A DNA stretch of 64,000 bases from Gluconacetobacter johannae (GTDB taxonomy: Bacteria; Pseudomonadota; Alphaproteobacteria; Acetobacterales; Acetobacteraceae), in the NCBI RefSeq assembly GCF_025994435.1, contig NZ_BAQK01000008.1, positions 114,675-178,674 of the forward strand, in the 5' to 3' direction. Within the stretch, counting starts at the first letter, position 1, and each line of letters begins with the position of its first letter. Under the pieces are notes generated by a model. The model was not told where the DNA came from and ran no database searches. It saw only the letters and a program-made list of their open reading frames with translations. Positions 1 through 8,917 of this stretch are shown piece by piece. The position numbers and the translations under genes are program-made.

Positions 1-1
1 G

Positions 2-889
2 GCGGTGACCTGGGGCTGGCAGGCAACATTCATCATCACCGGTCTGTCCGGGTTCATCTGGCTGGCAGTCTGGCTTTATGGCTATCGCATTCCCGAGGAG
101 AAGGCGTCTCTTTCGGCCGATGAACTGCGCTACATTCGCCAGGATACGCAGTCGGAAGCGGCGCCGAAGTTTGAGGGGCGCTGGATCGACCTTCTCAAGA
201 TGAAGGTGACGTGGGCATTTGCGATTGGAAAGTTTATGACGGACCCGATCTGGTTCTTCATTCTGTTCTGGTTGCCGTCCTATTTTTCCGATCGGTATCA
301 CCTCAATCTTCAGCATCTCGGGCTGCCGCTGATGGCCGTTTATCTATCGACCTCGGTGGGCAGCGTCGGGGGAGGTTGGCTGTCGTCCTTCCTGGTCAAC
401 AAGGGCTGGAAGAGCGCGCATGCCCGGCGGGCCGTCATGTTGCTGATGGCGGCACTGGTTGTTCCGCTGGCGTTTTCCGCGCGTGTCGATGCCATGTGGC
501 TGATGATCGCACTTCTGAGTGTGGCGGCGGCGGCGCATCAGGGATGGTCGGTGAATATTTATTCCCTGCCGGCGGATTATTTTCCAAAGGAAATCATTGC
601 TTCGGTGCAGGGTATTGGCGGTATGGCGGGGTCGATCGGCGGAATGCTGTTTCCGTTGGGGATCGGTATTCTGCTCGACCACTACCGAAATCTGCACAGG
701 ATCGCGGAAGGCTACAATATTCTGTTCGTCGTGTGTGGCGGCGCCTATCTGACGGCCTGGTGCATCATACAGATTCTGACCCGTGAGCCGCCGGTGACGA
801 AAGCCGTTTCGCAGGGTGCGGACAAGGTTGCTTTTCAAAAGCGTGTGCCGGGCCGACGGCCGGCCGCTCGTGGATTGAGCGCCGGGTGA
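2..889 (+). CDS. MFS transporter, ACS/hexuronate-type, C-terminal part
   Basis: This is the 3' part of a major facilitator superfamily permease whose 5' end lies outside the window. About 295 residues remain, including the central cytoplasmic loop (residues ~30-65) and the second six-helix bundle. The run of helices, the start of the fragment (WGWQATFIITGLSGFIW) and the loop resemble ExuT/GudP-type anion:cation symporters that import sugar acids. It ends in an Arg/Ala-rich tail just before an intergenic stretch at 890-1004. The substrate is not visible from sequence. The neighbouring sugar ABC importer on the other strand makes a sugar-derived organic acid plausible, but that is inference from context. 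Confidence 0.8.
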   Translation, partial: AVTWGWQATFIITGLSGFIWLAVWLYGYRIPEEKASLSADELRYIRQDTQSEAAPKFEGRWIDLLKMKVTWAFAIGKFMTDPIWFFILFWLPSYFSDRYHLNLQHLGLPLMAVYLSTSVGSVGGGWLSSFLVNKGWKSAHARRAVMLLMAALVVPLAFSARVDAMWLMIALLSVAAAAHQGWSVNIYSLPADYFPKEIIASVQGIGGMAGSIGGMLFPLGIGILLDHYRNLHRIAEGYNILFVVCGGAYLTAWCIIQILTREPPVTKAVSQGADKVAFQKRVPGRRPAARGLSAG

Positions 890-1004
890 CGGCGCGAAAA
901 TCAAAGACGCATGTGGCAAAGACGGCAGGGCCTTGGCCCTTTAGCGGGTGAAGGTCCTTGCCGGGTTCGGGCAGCGCGCCGAGGTGCGGCGCGCGTCTAT
1001 GGTG

Positions 1005-2036
1005 TTACCCCGGTGCGATCTGGACCTTGAGCACGTCCGGGCGCGCCTTGATCGTGGCGAATGCATTTTGAATGTCCGCCAGGCGCACGACATTGCTAAC
1101 GAATGGCGTGACATGAAAGCGATCGTGCACAAGAAGCGTCAGGGCGTCGTGAACGTCCTCTCCCATGCCGGCCACCGATCCGCCCATCGACGTTTCCTTC
1201 AGAATCATGTCGCAGATCCCTACCGATACGACGGCCTCGGGAGGGGTAATGCCGAATGCCGCCACATGGCCGCCCGGCCGGATCAGGTCGAACGCCCTGG
1301 CGTACAGCGCCGGCACACCGACACTCTCGATCACGATATCGGCGCCGCGCCCGCCGGTGTGCGCCCGCACGATCTCCTGCACCCGGTCCTGATCGGTCAC
1401 CACGACATCGGCCCCGACTTTCGCCGCCAGCTTCGCGCGCTCGGGCGACAGTTCGACGACGATGATCGGCGCGGCCCCGACCAGCCGCATCATCTGGACG
1501 TGCAGATTGCCGATCGGCCCCGCGCCGAGGACCACGACCGACTGCCCCAGACTCACCCGCATCCTGCGCGCGGCGCGCACGACGCACGATACGGGTTCGG
1601 TCAGGGCCAGGACTTCGGCCGCCACGTGGGTCGGCGCCTCGATGATCTGTCGCGCCGGGACCGAAACATATTCGGCGAACGCGCCATTGCGGTGAATGCC
1701 GATCTGCGATGCCGCGCTGCAATTGAGAACTTCATTGCGGCGGCAGTAAAAGCAGTGACCACAGCCGACATTGATGTCCGCCACGACCCGTTGCCCCACC
1801 CGCAGGCCGCTGACATGCTCACCCAGACGCGCGATCGTCCCGGTGAATTCGTGCCCGGGGATCAGCGGCAGTCGATCAGCCGCGTAGTGTCCTTCGAAAA
1901 TATGAAGGTCGGTGCCGCAGATGCCGCACCGATCCACCTTCACAAGCACATCGTCGATACCGACCTGAGGAAGCGGCACATCCCTGAGTTCGAACGTTTG
2001 GGGGGCGACCAGAACGGCCGCGCGCATGGTTTCCAT
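1005..2036 (-). CDS. Zinc-dependent medium-chain alcohol/polyol dehydrogenase
   Basis: Predicted NAD(P)-dependent zinc dehydrogenase of 343 residues, a normal length for the MDR family. The catalytic zinc site is seen as CGICGTD (Cys40 region) and GHE at 61-63. Four structural-zinc cysteines fall at 92, 95, 98 and 106. The Rossmann glycine motif VLGAGPIG lies near residue 170. The start is set by GGAGG five bases before the ATG. The gene is the last of an apparent sugar-import operon (binding protein, permease, ATPase, permease, this gene), 18 bases after the preceding permease. It probably oxidises a hydroxyl of the imported sugar or polyol, in the sorbitol/threonine dehydrogenase manner. 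The exact substrate cannot be assigned. Confidence 0.85.
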   Translation of the reverse strand: METMRAAVLVAPQTFELRDVPLPQVGIDDVLVKVDRCGICGTDLHIFEGHYAADRLPLIPGHEFTGTIARLGEHVSGLRVGQRVVADINVGCGHCFYCRRNEVLNCSAASQIGIHRNGAFAEYVSVPARQIIEAPTHVAAEVLALTEPVSCVVRAARRMRVSLGQSVVVLGAGPIGNLHVQMMRLVGAAPIIVVELSPERAKLAAKVGADVVVTDQDRVQEIVRAHTGGRGADIVIESVGVPALYARAFDLIRPGGHVAAFGITPPEAVVSVGICDMILKETSMGGSVAGMGEDVHDALTLLVHDRFHVTPFVSNVVRLADIQNAFATIKARPDVLKVQIAPG

Positions 2037-2054
2037 TATTTCCTCCGTGCCCCT

Positions 2055-2999
2055 TTATTTGACGACGCGCATTTTCGTGCGGTCGATCGTGGTGGCAATG
2101 GCAGTGATAAGAACAAGGCCGAAGAAAATTTGCTGCCCTGTCGCTGGAATGTTCAGATAGAGCATGCTGGCCCGCACCACGGCCACGATCAACGCGCCGA
2201 TCAGCGTGTTCAGAACCCCGCCGACACCCCCTGTCAGCGGCGTGCCGCCCACCAGGACGGCGACAATCGCAGGCAGGAGGAATCCTTCGGCCAGGGTTGG
2301 CGATCCACCCGAAAGCCTGACCGAGAACATCACGCCGGCAATCGCCGCGAACATGCCGGACAGGGCGAAGGCCAGAATCTTGTAGCGACCGACGCGTACG
2401 CCCGACGCGACGGCCACGGGCTCGGCCGTCCCGATCGCCTTGAAGATGCGTCCGGCCGTCATCCGTGTCTGGACAAACCAGGCAATGGCGCCAAGGGCCA
2501 GCGCGATCAGCAATTCATGCGGCACACCCATGGTACGTCCCAGCATCCAGCCGAACGCCTGGCGGCGCATCTCGGCATCCATGTGCAGCGCCCGCTGGCC
2601 GGATGCGAACTGGGCCACGGACAGCGCAATGCCGCCCACCGCCAGAGTCGAGATGAAGGACGGCACCTTCCAGCGCGTCGTCACCAGCCCCGACGCCGCA
2701 CCGAAGGCCAGCCCCGCAAGCGCCACGGCCCCGCCCGACCCGACACCGAGGGCCGGAAGTCCCAGCGTCGTCAGGACGGTCGCCATATTGGCGACGGACT
2801 GCGAAGACAGGTCGATGCCGCCGATATAGATCACCAGCGTCATGCCTTCGGCCATGATGAACAGGGGCACGATATCCGACGCCAGGCCCACAAGATTTTC
2901 CGGCAGAAGGAAACGTATGTCCGTAATCCCGACCACGAGCAGGGCGGCCAGCAATGTCATCCACGGAAAATGGCGGCGCATCCGCTCGGTGAACGTCAC
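2055..2999 (-). CDS. Sugar ABC transporter permease (RbsC type), distal copy
   Basis: Inner-membrane permease of the ribose/xylose (CUT2) class, about 314 residues with eight or more hydrophobic segments. The typical RbsC signatures are present: IGGIDLSSQSV near the N terminus and VGGTPLTGGVGG near the C terminus. I chose a GTG at 2999 because AAAGG lies five bases upstream and the gene then begins 8 bases after the ATPase stop. An in-frame ATG at 3071 would overlap the ATPase gene by 64 bases and has a poorer ribosome site. It is the second permease of this transporter, so the pore is probably a heterodimer with the product of 4520-5485. Confidence 0.85.
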   Translation of the reverse strand: MTFTERMRRHFPWMTLLAALLVVGITDIRFLLPENLVGLASDIVPLFIMAEGMTLVIYIGGIDLSSQSVANMATVLTTLGLPALGVGSGGAVALAGLAFGAASGLVTTRWKVPSFISTLAVGGIALSVAQFASGQRALHMDAEMRRQAFGWMLGRTMGVPHELLIALALGAIAWFVQTRMTAGRIFKAIGTAEPVAVASGVRVGRYKILAFALSGMFAAIAGVMFSVRLSGGSPTLAEGFLLPAIVAVLVGGTPLTGGVGGVLNTLIGALIVAVVRASMLYLNIPATGQQIFFGLVLITAIATTIDRTKMRVVK

Positions 3000-3007
3000 G
3001 TTGCCTT

Positions 3008-4513
3008 TCAGACCATGTGGCGGATGAGGTCGAAAGGAGAAGGTTTTGAGCCGGGCTGACAATTGAACCATTGTTTGATTTCCCCGTCCTTGACGACAGC
3101 GATCGTGTGACTGAGGCCAATCGCCTCTTCCAGTGTGTCCGCGATCAGAATGACGCCCACGCCTTTTTCCGACATTTCGCGCACCATGTCGTAGACGTCC
3201 TCTTTCGCGCCGATATCCAGGCCCCGTGTCGGGTGGTCGAGCATGATGATCCTGGAGCCGCTGCTTCGCCATTTGGCCAGGACGACTTTCTGCTGATTGC
3301 CGCCCGAAAGGTTTCCGCAATCGGCGTTCTCGGATGGCACCTTGATGGACAGTTTCCTGATCCACTCGCGCGCAAGTTCATGCTCCGCCCCCAGTTTGAG
3401 AACGCCGCCTGTCGAATAGCCCTTCAGTTGCGACAGGGTCATGTTTTCGTAGACATTCATCCCGCCGGCGATGCCTTCGACCTTGCGCTCGCGCGGGATA
3501 TAGCCGACGCCGTGGGCGACGCTGTTCGATACGCTGAACGCGCGCATGGTTTCACCATCGACGCGGATGCTGCCTTTCTCGGGCCGGGTCATCCCGAAAA
3601 TGGACCGCAGGATCTTTTCGCGTCCGGCGCCTTCGACACCGACCAGCGCCAGCACCTCGCCCGCATGCAGCTTGAAGGAAATCTCGTGCGGCCGCCCCTT
3701 GCAGACGACGCGATCGAGTTCCAGCAGGATTTTGTCGTCCCGGTAGGCAAGCTGGCGGTCTTCTCGATAATATTGTTCGTTGATATCGCGCCCGACCATC
3801 TTCTTCTGGATGGATTCGGCCTGCGCCTGCCTGCTGTTGACGACATCGACGATGGCGCCGTCTTTCAGCACATAGACGCGATCGGAAAGCGCCAGGATCT
3901 CGTCCAGCCGATGTGAAACGAAAATGAATGACGCCCGCCGGCGAAGCTCTCGGACCACATCGAACAGAAGCTCGATTTCCTTTCGCGACAGGACGGATGT
4001 CGGCTCGTCCAGCAGGATGACCAGCCTGCCTTCCACACGCTCTTCCAGGGCCAGGACTTTCGCCAGTTCCACCAGTTGGCGTTGCGCGAACGTCAGGCGT
4101 GATGTGATGATCGCGGGGTCGATATCCAGCTTGACCTTGTTCAACTGGTGCTGCGCGGCCTGCGCCATCTTCCGCCAGTTTATGGCGCCCATGCGAACGA
4201 AGGGCGCCTCGAACCCCAGGAAAATATTTTCCATGACGGTCAGGTTCGGGATCAGGGACTGCTCTTGGTACACCATTCCGATCCCCGCCCGCATGGCGTC
4301 GCGGGGAGTGCGGAAATATAACGGTTTGCCGTCAATCAGGACGCTGCCGGCATCCGGCTGAACCGCGCCATAGATGATTTTCATGAGCGTCGATTTGCCA
4401 GCGCCGTTCTCGCCAACCAGTCCGACGATTTCACCGTCGTTGATATGAAAATCGACACCTTTAAGGACATGTACGCCCGGGTAGCGCTTTTCGACGTTCT
4501 TCAGCTCAAACAT
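3008..4513 (-). CDS. Sugar ABC transporter double ATPase (RbsA type)
   Basis: A 501-residue cytoplasmic protein with two fused nucleotide-binding domains, as in RbsA/XylG/AraG. Domain 1 has Walker A GENGAGKS with Lys40 and Walker B LVILLDEPTS with Glu170. Domain 2 has the usual degenerate P-loop (GVEGAGRE) and a clear signature LSGGNQQK. Its Walker B reads IMLDHPTRGLD, so His replaces the expected catalytic Glu. In this class the second site is often the weaker one, so the protein is probably still functional. The gene lies 6 bases after one permease and 8 bases before the other, in the operon order SBP-permease-ATPase-permease-dehydrogenase. Confidence 0.92.
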   Translation of the reverse strand: MFELKNVEKRYPGVHVLKGVDFHINDGEIVGLVGENGAGKSTLMKIIYGAVQPDAGSVLIDGKPLYFRTPRDAMRAGIGMVYQEQSLIPNLTVMENIFLGFEAPFVRMGAINWRKMAQAAQHQLNKVKLDIDPAIITSRLTFAQRQLVELAKVLALEERVEGRLVILLDEPTSVLSRKEIELLFDVVRELRRRASFIFVSHRLDEILALSDRVYVLKDGAIVDVVNSRQAQAESIQKKMVGRDINEQYYREDRQLAYRDDKILLELDRVVCKGRPHEISFKLHAGEVLALVGVEGAGREKILRSIFGMTRPEKGSIRVDGETMRAFSVSNSVAHGVGYIPRERKVEGIAGGMNVYENMTLSQLKGYSTGGVLKLGAEHELAREWIRKLSIKVPSENADCGNLSGGNQQKVVLAKWRSSGSRIIMLDHPTRGLDIGAKEDVYDMVREMSEKGVGVILIADTLEEAIGLSHTIAVVKDGEIKQWFNCQPGSKPSPFDLIRHMV

Positions 4514-4519
4514 GACGCC

Positions 4520-5485
4520 CTACTTCACAAAAGAGAACGCACGACGATCCATCGACAGATAGACGGCGGAAATCACCAGCAGCCCGAGCATGCCGTCCTG
4601 GAAATAATCGGGCAGGCCGATCACCACCATTCCATTCCCGATGACATTCACGATCAGCACGCCGATCAGTGTGTTCCACACGCCGCCCGAGCCTCCGGCC
4701 AGGGCCGTGCCGCCTACCACGACCGAGGTAATGGAGATGAACATGAAGTTCCGTCCCGTCTCCGTCTCGGCGATACCCAGGCGGGCCACGGCCAGAATGG
4801 CGCCTAAAGCGTAGAAGATTCCCGCGATAACGAAAGCGATGATGCGGAGGCGCCCTACATTGAGCCCCGACCCGCGCGCCAGTTCCTCGCCCCCGCCGAT
4901 GGCGTAGAAATTGCGGCCGGTTGTCGTGTTGGCCTGGATGAACCAGGCCACCACAAGGCAGAACAGCGCGACGTAGGTCATCAGCGGAAAGCCGCCAAGC
5001 CGTACGGTCAGCAGCGAGCGGAATACCGGATCGGCGATGAGGATACGATCACCCCCGGTGATGAGCAGCGCAAGGCCGACGCCGACGAACCCAAGCGACA
5101 GGCTGGCCATGAAGGATGGAATCTTCAGCTTGACGTGAATCAGTCCGTTGATGGCGCCAAGGGCCGCGCCCGCCGCCAGGGCGCCCGGAATGGCAAGGCA
5201 GCCCATGCCCATGACCGAGCCGCCCAGCCTGTTCAGTATCAGCGCGAACACCACGGCCGCGACCGCGATGGTGCCTTCCATCGAAAGATCAATCGAACCC
5301 ATCAGGATGACGAAGGTCACCCCGACCGCCACCATCAGGGCCGGCGTTGCCGAGATCGCGATGCGTGCGAAATTGCGAACTGATAGAAAATGGGGGTTCA
5401 GCGTGGTAAAGAACAAGACCAGACCAAGAAGAACCAACAATGGGATCCATCGTCTGATGGTTTCACCTGAAATGTGAGGAGCCAT
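4520..5485 (-). CDS. Sugar ABC transporter permease (RbsC type), proximal copy
   Basis: About 321 residues with multiple membrane helices and the CUT2 permease signatures ILMGSIDLSMEG and VVGGTALAGGSGGV. The start is the ATG at 5485 because GAGGA lies seven to eight bases upstream. A GTG at 5506 in the same frame is less likely. The gene follows the binding-protein gene by about 86 bases and precedes the ATPase by 6 bases, so it belongs to the same transcript. With the second permease at 2055-2999 it would form the membrane channel for a pentose- or hexose-like substrate. Confidence 0.9.
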   Translation of the reverse strand: MAPHISGETIRRWIPLLVLLGLVLFFTTLNPHFLSVRNFARIAISATPALMVAVGVTFVILMGSIDLSMEGTIAVAAVVFALILNRLGGSVMGMGCLAIPGALAAGAALGAINGLIHVKLKIPSFMASLSLGFVGVGLALLITGGDRILIADPVFRSLLTVRLGGFPLMTYVALFCLVVAWFIQANTTTGRNFYAIGGGEELARGSGLNVGRLRIIAFVIAGIFYALGAILAVARLGIAETETGRNFMFISITSVVVGGTALAGGSGGVWNTLIGVLIVNVIGNGMVVIGLPDYFQDGMLGLLVISAVYLSMDRRAFSFVK

Positions 5486-5571
5486 GTCTTTTCCTCGTTT
5501 TTCCACACGTCATCAAAGGACGTGAAAAAACTTTCGTCGGAAAATTTCAAATATAAATCGTCAGAAGAAAA

Positions 5572-6684
5572 TCAGGTGTCGTATTTGATCGGCCCCTTTG
5601 CCAGAGACCAGAAATCGTTCCAGTTATATTGCGGATTGGAATCTATGTATTTGGCCTTGAAATCCTTCGCGTCGCTGGTGGTGACCACTGTGGCCGGTCC
5701 ATAAAATTCTCGATGTTCCCTGGGCTCCTGCGATGGCCTGAAACTGCCGATGGCCGCGTGATAGGCGAGCGACGCCGTAATTCCTCCGGCCCAATGCGGA
5801 TTGGTGAAGACGGTCGCCAGAAGCTTTCCCTGCGTCACCATCTGCACCGCCTGGGGATTGCCATCGTAGGACACCACCGGAATATTTCCGGCACCCTCCG
5901 CCAGCAGAGCCTCGATGACACCATACGCCATGGTGTCGCTCGCGCAGTGCACGCCCTTGATCGCGTCGCCGTAGCGGGTCAGGAACCCGGACATGACCTG
6001 GTTTGCCTTTTGCGTGTCCCAATCCGCGGCCTGCACCGCCAGAAGTTCGATATTCGGGTAGGCCTTCAGCGCATTTTTCAGTCCCTTGAGACGCTCGATC
6101 GCTGGATTGTTGGAGGCGATACCGCCAAGGTGTACGACTCCGCCCTTTCCTCCCATGGCGTCGAACAGGACCCGGGCGGTCTGTTCGGACGGCTGCACGT
6201 CGGACCAGGTCATGTGCGACACATAATTATCCCCGAAATCCCATGGGTGCAGATCGTCGGTCTTGTTCCAGATGGTCGAAACATATGCCCCCGTCTGGCT
6301 CACCGCTTCGACGACCGGGCGGCAATTCGGCATGTCGTTCGGATCAATCGCCAGGGCGGTCTTGTTTCCATAGCGTGAAAGAAGCGATTTGACGTCGGAA
6401 AGCGATTTTTCGCTGGATCCTCCGTTAATCAAATTAATCATGTCGCCACGAGACCATCCGAGGCTTTCGACAAATGCCTCCCCTCCGGAAACGATCCCGT
6501 TCCAGTAAGGATTCGTCCGGTCGCGGTAACTCCATGCCACCTTGATGTCGCGCGGCGCCGGCGCCGCGCGCCCCGGCCGCACCGAGGCCCCGAACGCCGC
6601 GCCGCATAGCCCATATGCCGAAAGAAGCAGCATCTTGCGCCGATTAAGCGTCTGCTGCGCGATATGATTTTTTATGAACGACAT
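5572..6684 (-). CDS. Periplasmic sugar-binding protein of the ABC importer (Tat-exported)
   Basis: Substrate-binding protein of the RbsB/peripla_BP_4 type, about 370 residues. The N terminus carries a twin-arginine-like signal, NRRKMLLLSAYGLCGAAFG, so export is probably through Tat. The mature part has the two-lobed pattern of sugar-binding proteins: a DxxDMPNC-like first-lobe segment, GVHCASDTMAYGVIEAL and VVSYDGNPQA. The ATG at 6684 was chosen because GGAG lies six bases upstream and the signal peptide then starts properly. The longer frame to 6804 has no good ribosome site. First gene of the importer operon, so its upstream region (6685-6828) should hold the operon promoter. Confidence 0.88.
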   Translation of the reverse strand: MSFIKNHIAQQTLNRRKMLLLSAYGLCGAAFGASVRPGRAAPAPRDIKVAWSYRDRTNPYWNGIVSGGEAFVESLGWSRGDMINLINGGSSEKSLSDVKSLLSRYGNKTALAIDPNDMPNCRPVVEAVSQTGAYVSTIWNKTDDLHPWDFGDNYVSHMTWSDVQPSEQTARVLFDAMGGKGGVVHLGGIASNNPAIERLKGLKNALKAYPNIELLAVQAADWDTQKANQVMSGFLTRYGDAIKGVHCASDTMAYGVIEALLAEGAGNIPVVSYDGNPQAVQMVTQGKLLATVFTNPHWAGGITASLAYHAAIGSFRPSQEPREHREFYGPATVVTTSDAKDFKAKYIDSNPQYNWNDFWSLAKGPIKYDT

Positions 6685-6828
6685 GTCTGTCTCCAGGGCG
6701 CTTCTTTGTGGGGGAGGACCCATGCGGTCCGCACACCCGGCGCTCTTTTTATGCTCCGGATAGTTACATACGCTCTGCGGGGCGGTCAATTGTCTTGGAC
6801 ACACACCCGCGTGACACCCAGGACAGCG

Positions 6829-7845
6829 TCAGTCCGGAATGGGGGCGTTTTCCCGCAGCAGACCGCAGGCCTTGAGTTCGTGCCAGAAAGAAGCTGGAAT
6901 TGGCAGGTTGAACCAGTCGAGGTTCTGTTCCAGTTGGCGCACCGTCCTTGTTCCCGCGCAGAACGCCGGAATGGCGGGATGGGCGACGACGAATTGCAGC
7001 GCGGCCGCCGGCAGCGGCACATCGTGCTTGCGACAGACCTGCTCGATCCGGGCTACTTTTTGCAAAATATCATCAGGAGCCGGCGAATAATTATATTTGG
7101 CGCCCGACACCGCGCCGGTTGCCAGAATGCCCGAATTGAAACCGCCCCCGACAAGCACCGCAGCGTCCCGTTCCTCGCACAAGGGCAGGAATTCGTCCAA
7201 CGCGTCCTGCTCAAGCAGGGTGTATCGGCCCGCCAGAAGGAAGCAGTCGAAATCACGACGCTTCAGCGCTTCGTGGCAGACCTGCCATTCATTGACACCC
7301 ACGCCGATGGCCTTGACCAGGCCTTCCGACCGTAGGCGCTCCAGAGCCCGCCAGGCGCCATCCATTGCGTTTTCGAACATGACGGGCTGGGCGTCGCCAT
7401 GGGTGAAACGGTCGATATCATGGATCAGGACAATATCGAGATATTCCAGCGCCAGACGCTGAAGCGAATCCTCAAACGAGCGCATCGTGCCGTCATAGCT
7501 GTAGTCGAAGGTCATCTGGTTCGGCGCCGCGTTGCACCATGGTGCAAACGCCACTTCGGAACGTCGTGCCGCATGCAGCACACGACCGACCTTGGACGCC
7601 ACGACAAACTCGTCCCGCCTTTTCCATCGCAGGGCATGTCCCAGACGAAGTTCGGCAAGACCGTGACCATACATCGGCGCCGTGTCGTAAAGACGCACGC
7701 CGGCATTCCATGCATGTGCGATCATGTCGGCCGCAACCTGTTCGTCCATTTCGTGCAGGAAGTTTCCGATGGGCGCGGTGCCGAACGCAAATGCGGTAAC
7801 ATCGAACCCGCAGCGGCCGAAGCGGCGTTTTTCCCAAGGCTTCAT
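6829..7845 (-). CDS. Aldo/keto reductase, D-threo-aldose 1-dehydrogenase-like
   Basis: A 338-residue NAD(P)-dependent TIM-barrel oxidoreductase. The catalytic set is visible: Asp54 in RLYDTAPMYG, Tyr59 in the same motif, Lys85 in VASKVGR, and the His-bearing strand LIHDID. The overall pattern matches the pyridoxal 4-dehydrogenase / L-fucose (D-threo-aldose) 1-dehydrogenase branch. AAGGA lies about nine bases before the ATG. It sits between the sugar importer and the ETF/acyl-CoA dehydrogenase operon, all on the minus strand. Oxidation of an imported aldose to its lactone is the likely role. It could equally work as a reductase. Confidence 0.85.
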   Translation of the reverse strand: MKPWEKRRFGRCGFDVTAFAFGTAPIGNFLHEMDEQVAADMIAHAWNAGVRLYDTAPMYGHGLAELRLGHALRWKRRDEFVVASKVGRVLHAARRSEVAFAPWCNAAPNQMTFDYSYDGTMRSFEDSLQRLALEYLDIVLIHDIDRFTHGDAQPVMFENAMDGAWRALERLRSEGLVKAIGVGVNEWQVCHEALKRRDFDCFLLAGRYTLLEQDALDEFLPLCEERDAAVLVGGGFNSGILATGAVSGAKYNYSPAPDDILQKVARIEQVCRKHDVPLPAAALQFVVAHPAIPAFCAGTRTVRQLEQNLDWFNLPIPASFWHELKACGLLRENAPIPD

Positions 7846-7987
7846 GACTTGTCATCCTTTTATGCCGGTGGGAATGCCCGACCCGGCGTTTTTTTTTGGA
7901 CAAGCATAGCGATTATATCGGTCACGCCGCTTTATGTGGTGGGATCCAAACCCCCACGGAATTGGCATTGCGTAAGACGATGGTCCT

Positions 7988-8917
7988 TTAAATCTTTTGC
8001 GATAATTCGGGAATGATCGTGAACAGGTCGCCGACCAGTGCATAGTCGGCCACCTTGAGGATGGGGGCGTCCTCGTCCTTGTTGATCGCGACGATGATCT
8101 TCGAATCCTTCATGCCGGCCAGATGCTGGATTGCCCCTGAAATGCCGACAGCCACATAAAGTTCGGGCGCCACGATTTTGCCGGTCTGGCCGACCTGCCA
8201 GTCGTTCGGCGCATATCCCAGATCGACGGCGGCGCGACTTGCCCCCACGGCGGCGCCGATCTTGTCGGCCAGATGAATGATGGCATCGAAGTTCTGCTTC
8301 GACCCCAGCCCGCGACCGCCGGACACGACCCGCTTTGCCGATGTCAGTTCAGGCCGTTCCGTCACGACGATGCGGTCTTCCACCCAGGCCGAGAGGTGAG
8401 GATCGGCAGGCGCCGAAATGACCTCGACGGACGCGCTTCCGCCTTCCGGCGCCGGCGGAAACGATGTCGTCCGCACGGTGAAAATCTTGATCGGGTCGCT
8501 GGAAACAACCTGCTGTACGGCATTGCCGGCATAGATCGGGCGTTCGAACGTTTCAGGATCCTTCAGGGCGGTCACGTCGGAAATCACCATCACGTCCAGA
8601 AGGGCGGCGACGCGCGGCAGGATATTCTTGCCGTAGGTGGCGGCGGGGGCCACGATGTGTGAATAATTTTCGGCAACCGACCGGACGAGGGCCGCGACAG
8701 GCTCGGCCAGGCCATGCGCGAGGCAGGGCGCCTCGCAGAGCAGGACTTTCCTGACCCCACGAAGCCTGGCCGCCTGCGCGGCCGCGTCCGCGCCGGCTTC
8801 ATCCGTCGCAATCAGCACATCCACTTCGCCCAGCGCCGATACGGCACTGAGCGCGCGCGCAACGTGATCGGTCACCAGATGGCCCTGGCTGATTTCGGCA
8901 AGCAACAGGACGGTCAT
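7988..8917 (-). CDS. etfA: Electron transfer flavoprotein alpha subunit
   Basis: A 309-residue EtfA/FixB-type subunit. The C-terminal FAD domain is clear: VVSGGRGLGSK, GQTGKIVAPELYVAVGISG and IVAINKDEDAPI are the conserved FAD-contacting stretches. It accepts electrons from acyl-CoA-type dehydrogenases and hands them to ETF:quinone oxidoreductase, which is not in this window. Its ATG overlaps the stop of the beta-subunit gene by four bases (ATGA), so the two are translationally coupled. It is the last gene of the operon that begins with the acyl-CoA dehydrogenase at 13617, pointing to a dedicated electron acceptor for that enzyme. Confidence 0.95.
   Translation of the reverse strand: MTVLLLAEISQGHLVTDHVARALSAVSALGEVDVLIATDEAGADAAAQAARLRGVRKVLLCEAPCLAHGLAEPVAALVRSVAENYSHIVAPAATYGKNILPRVAALLDVMVISDVTALKDPETFERPIYAGNAVQQVVSSDPIKIFTVRTTSFPPAPEGGSASVEVISAPADPHLSAWVEDRIVVTERPELTSAKRVVSGGRGLGSKQNFDAIIHLADKIGAAVGASRAAVDLGYAPNDWQVGQTGKIVAPELYVAVGISGAIQHLAGMKDSKIIVAINKDEDAPILKVADYALVGDLFTIIPELSQKI

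Noticed and set aside
926..993. Short hairpins (AGGGCC/GGCCCT and CGCGCC/GGCGCG) between the first two genes
   Set aside because: Short stems without a T-run in a GC-rich stretch, so they are too weak to call as terminators.
948..3059. Open frame of about 700 codons on the plus strand
   Set aside because: Antisense shadow of the zinc dehydrogenase and permease genes. The translation is His/Arg/Asp-rich with no domain, while the minus strand shows clear families.
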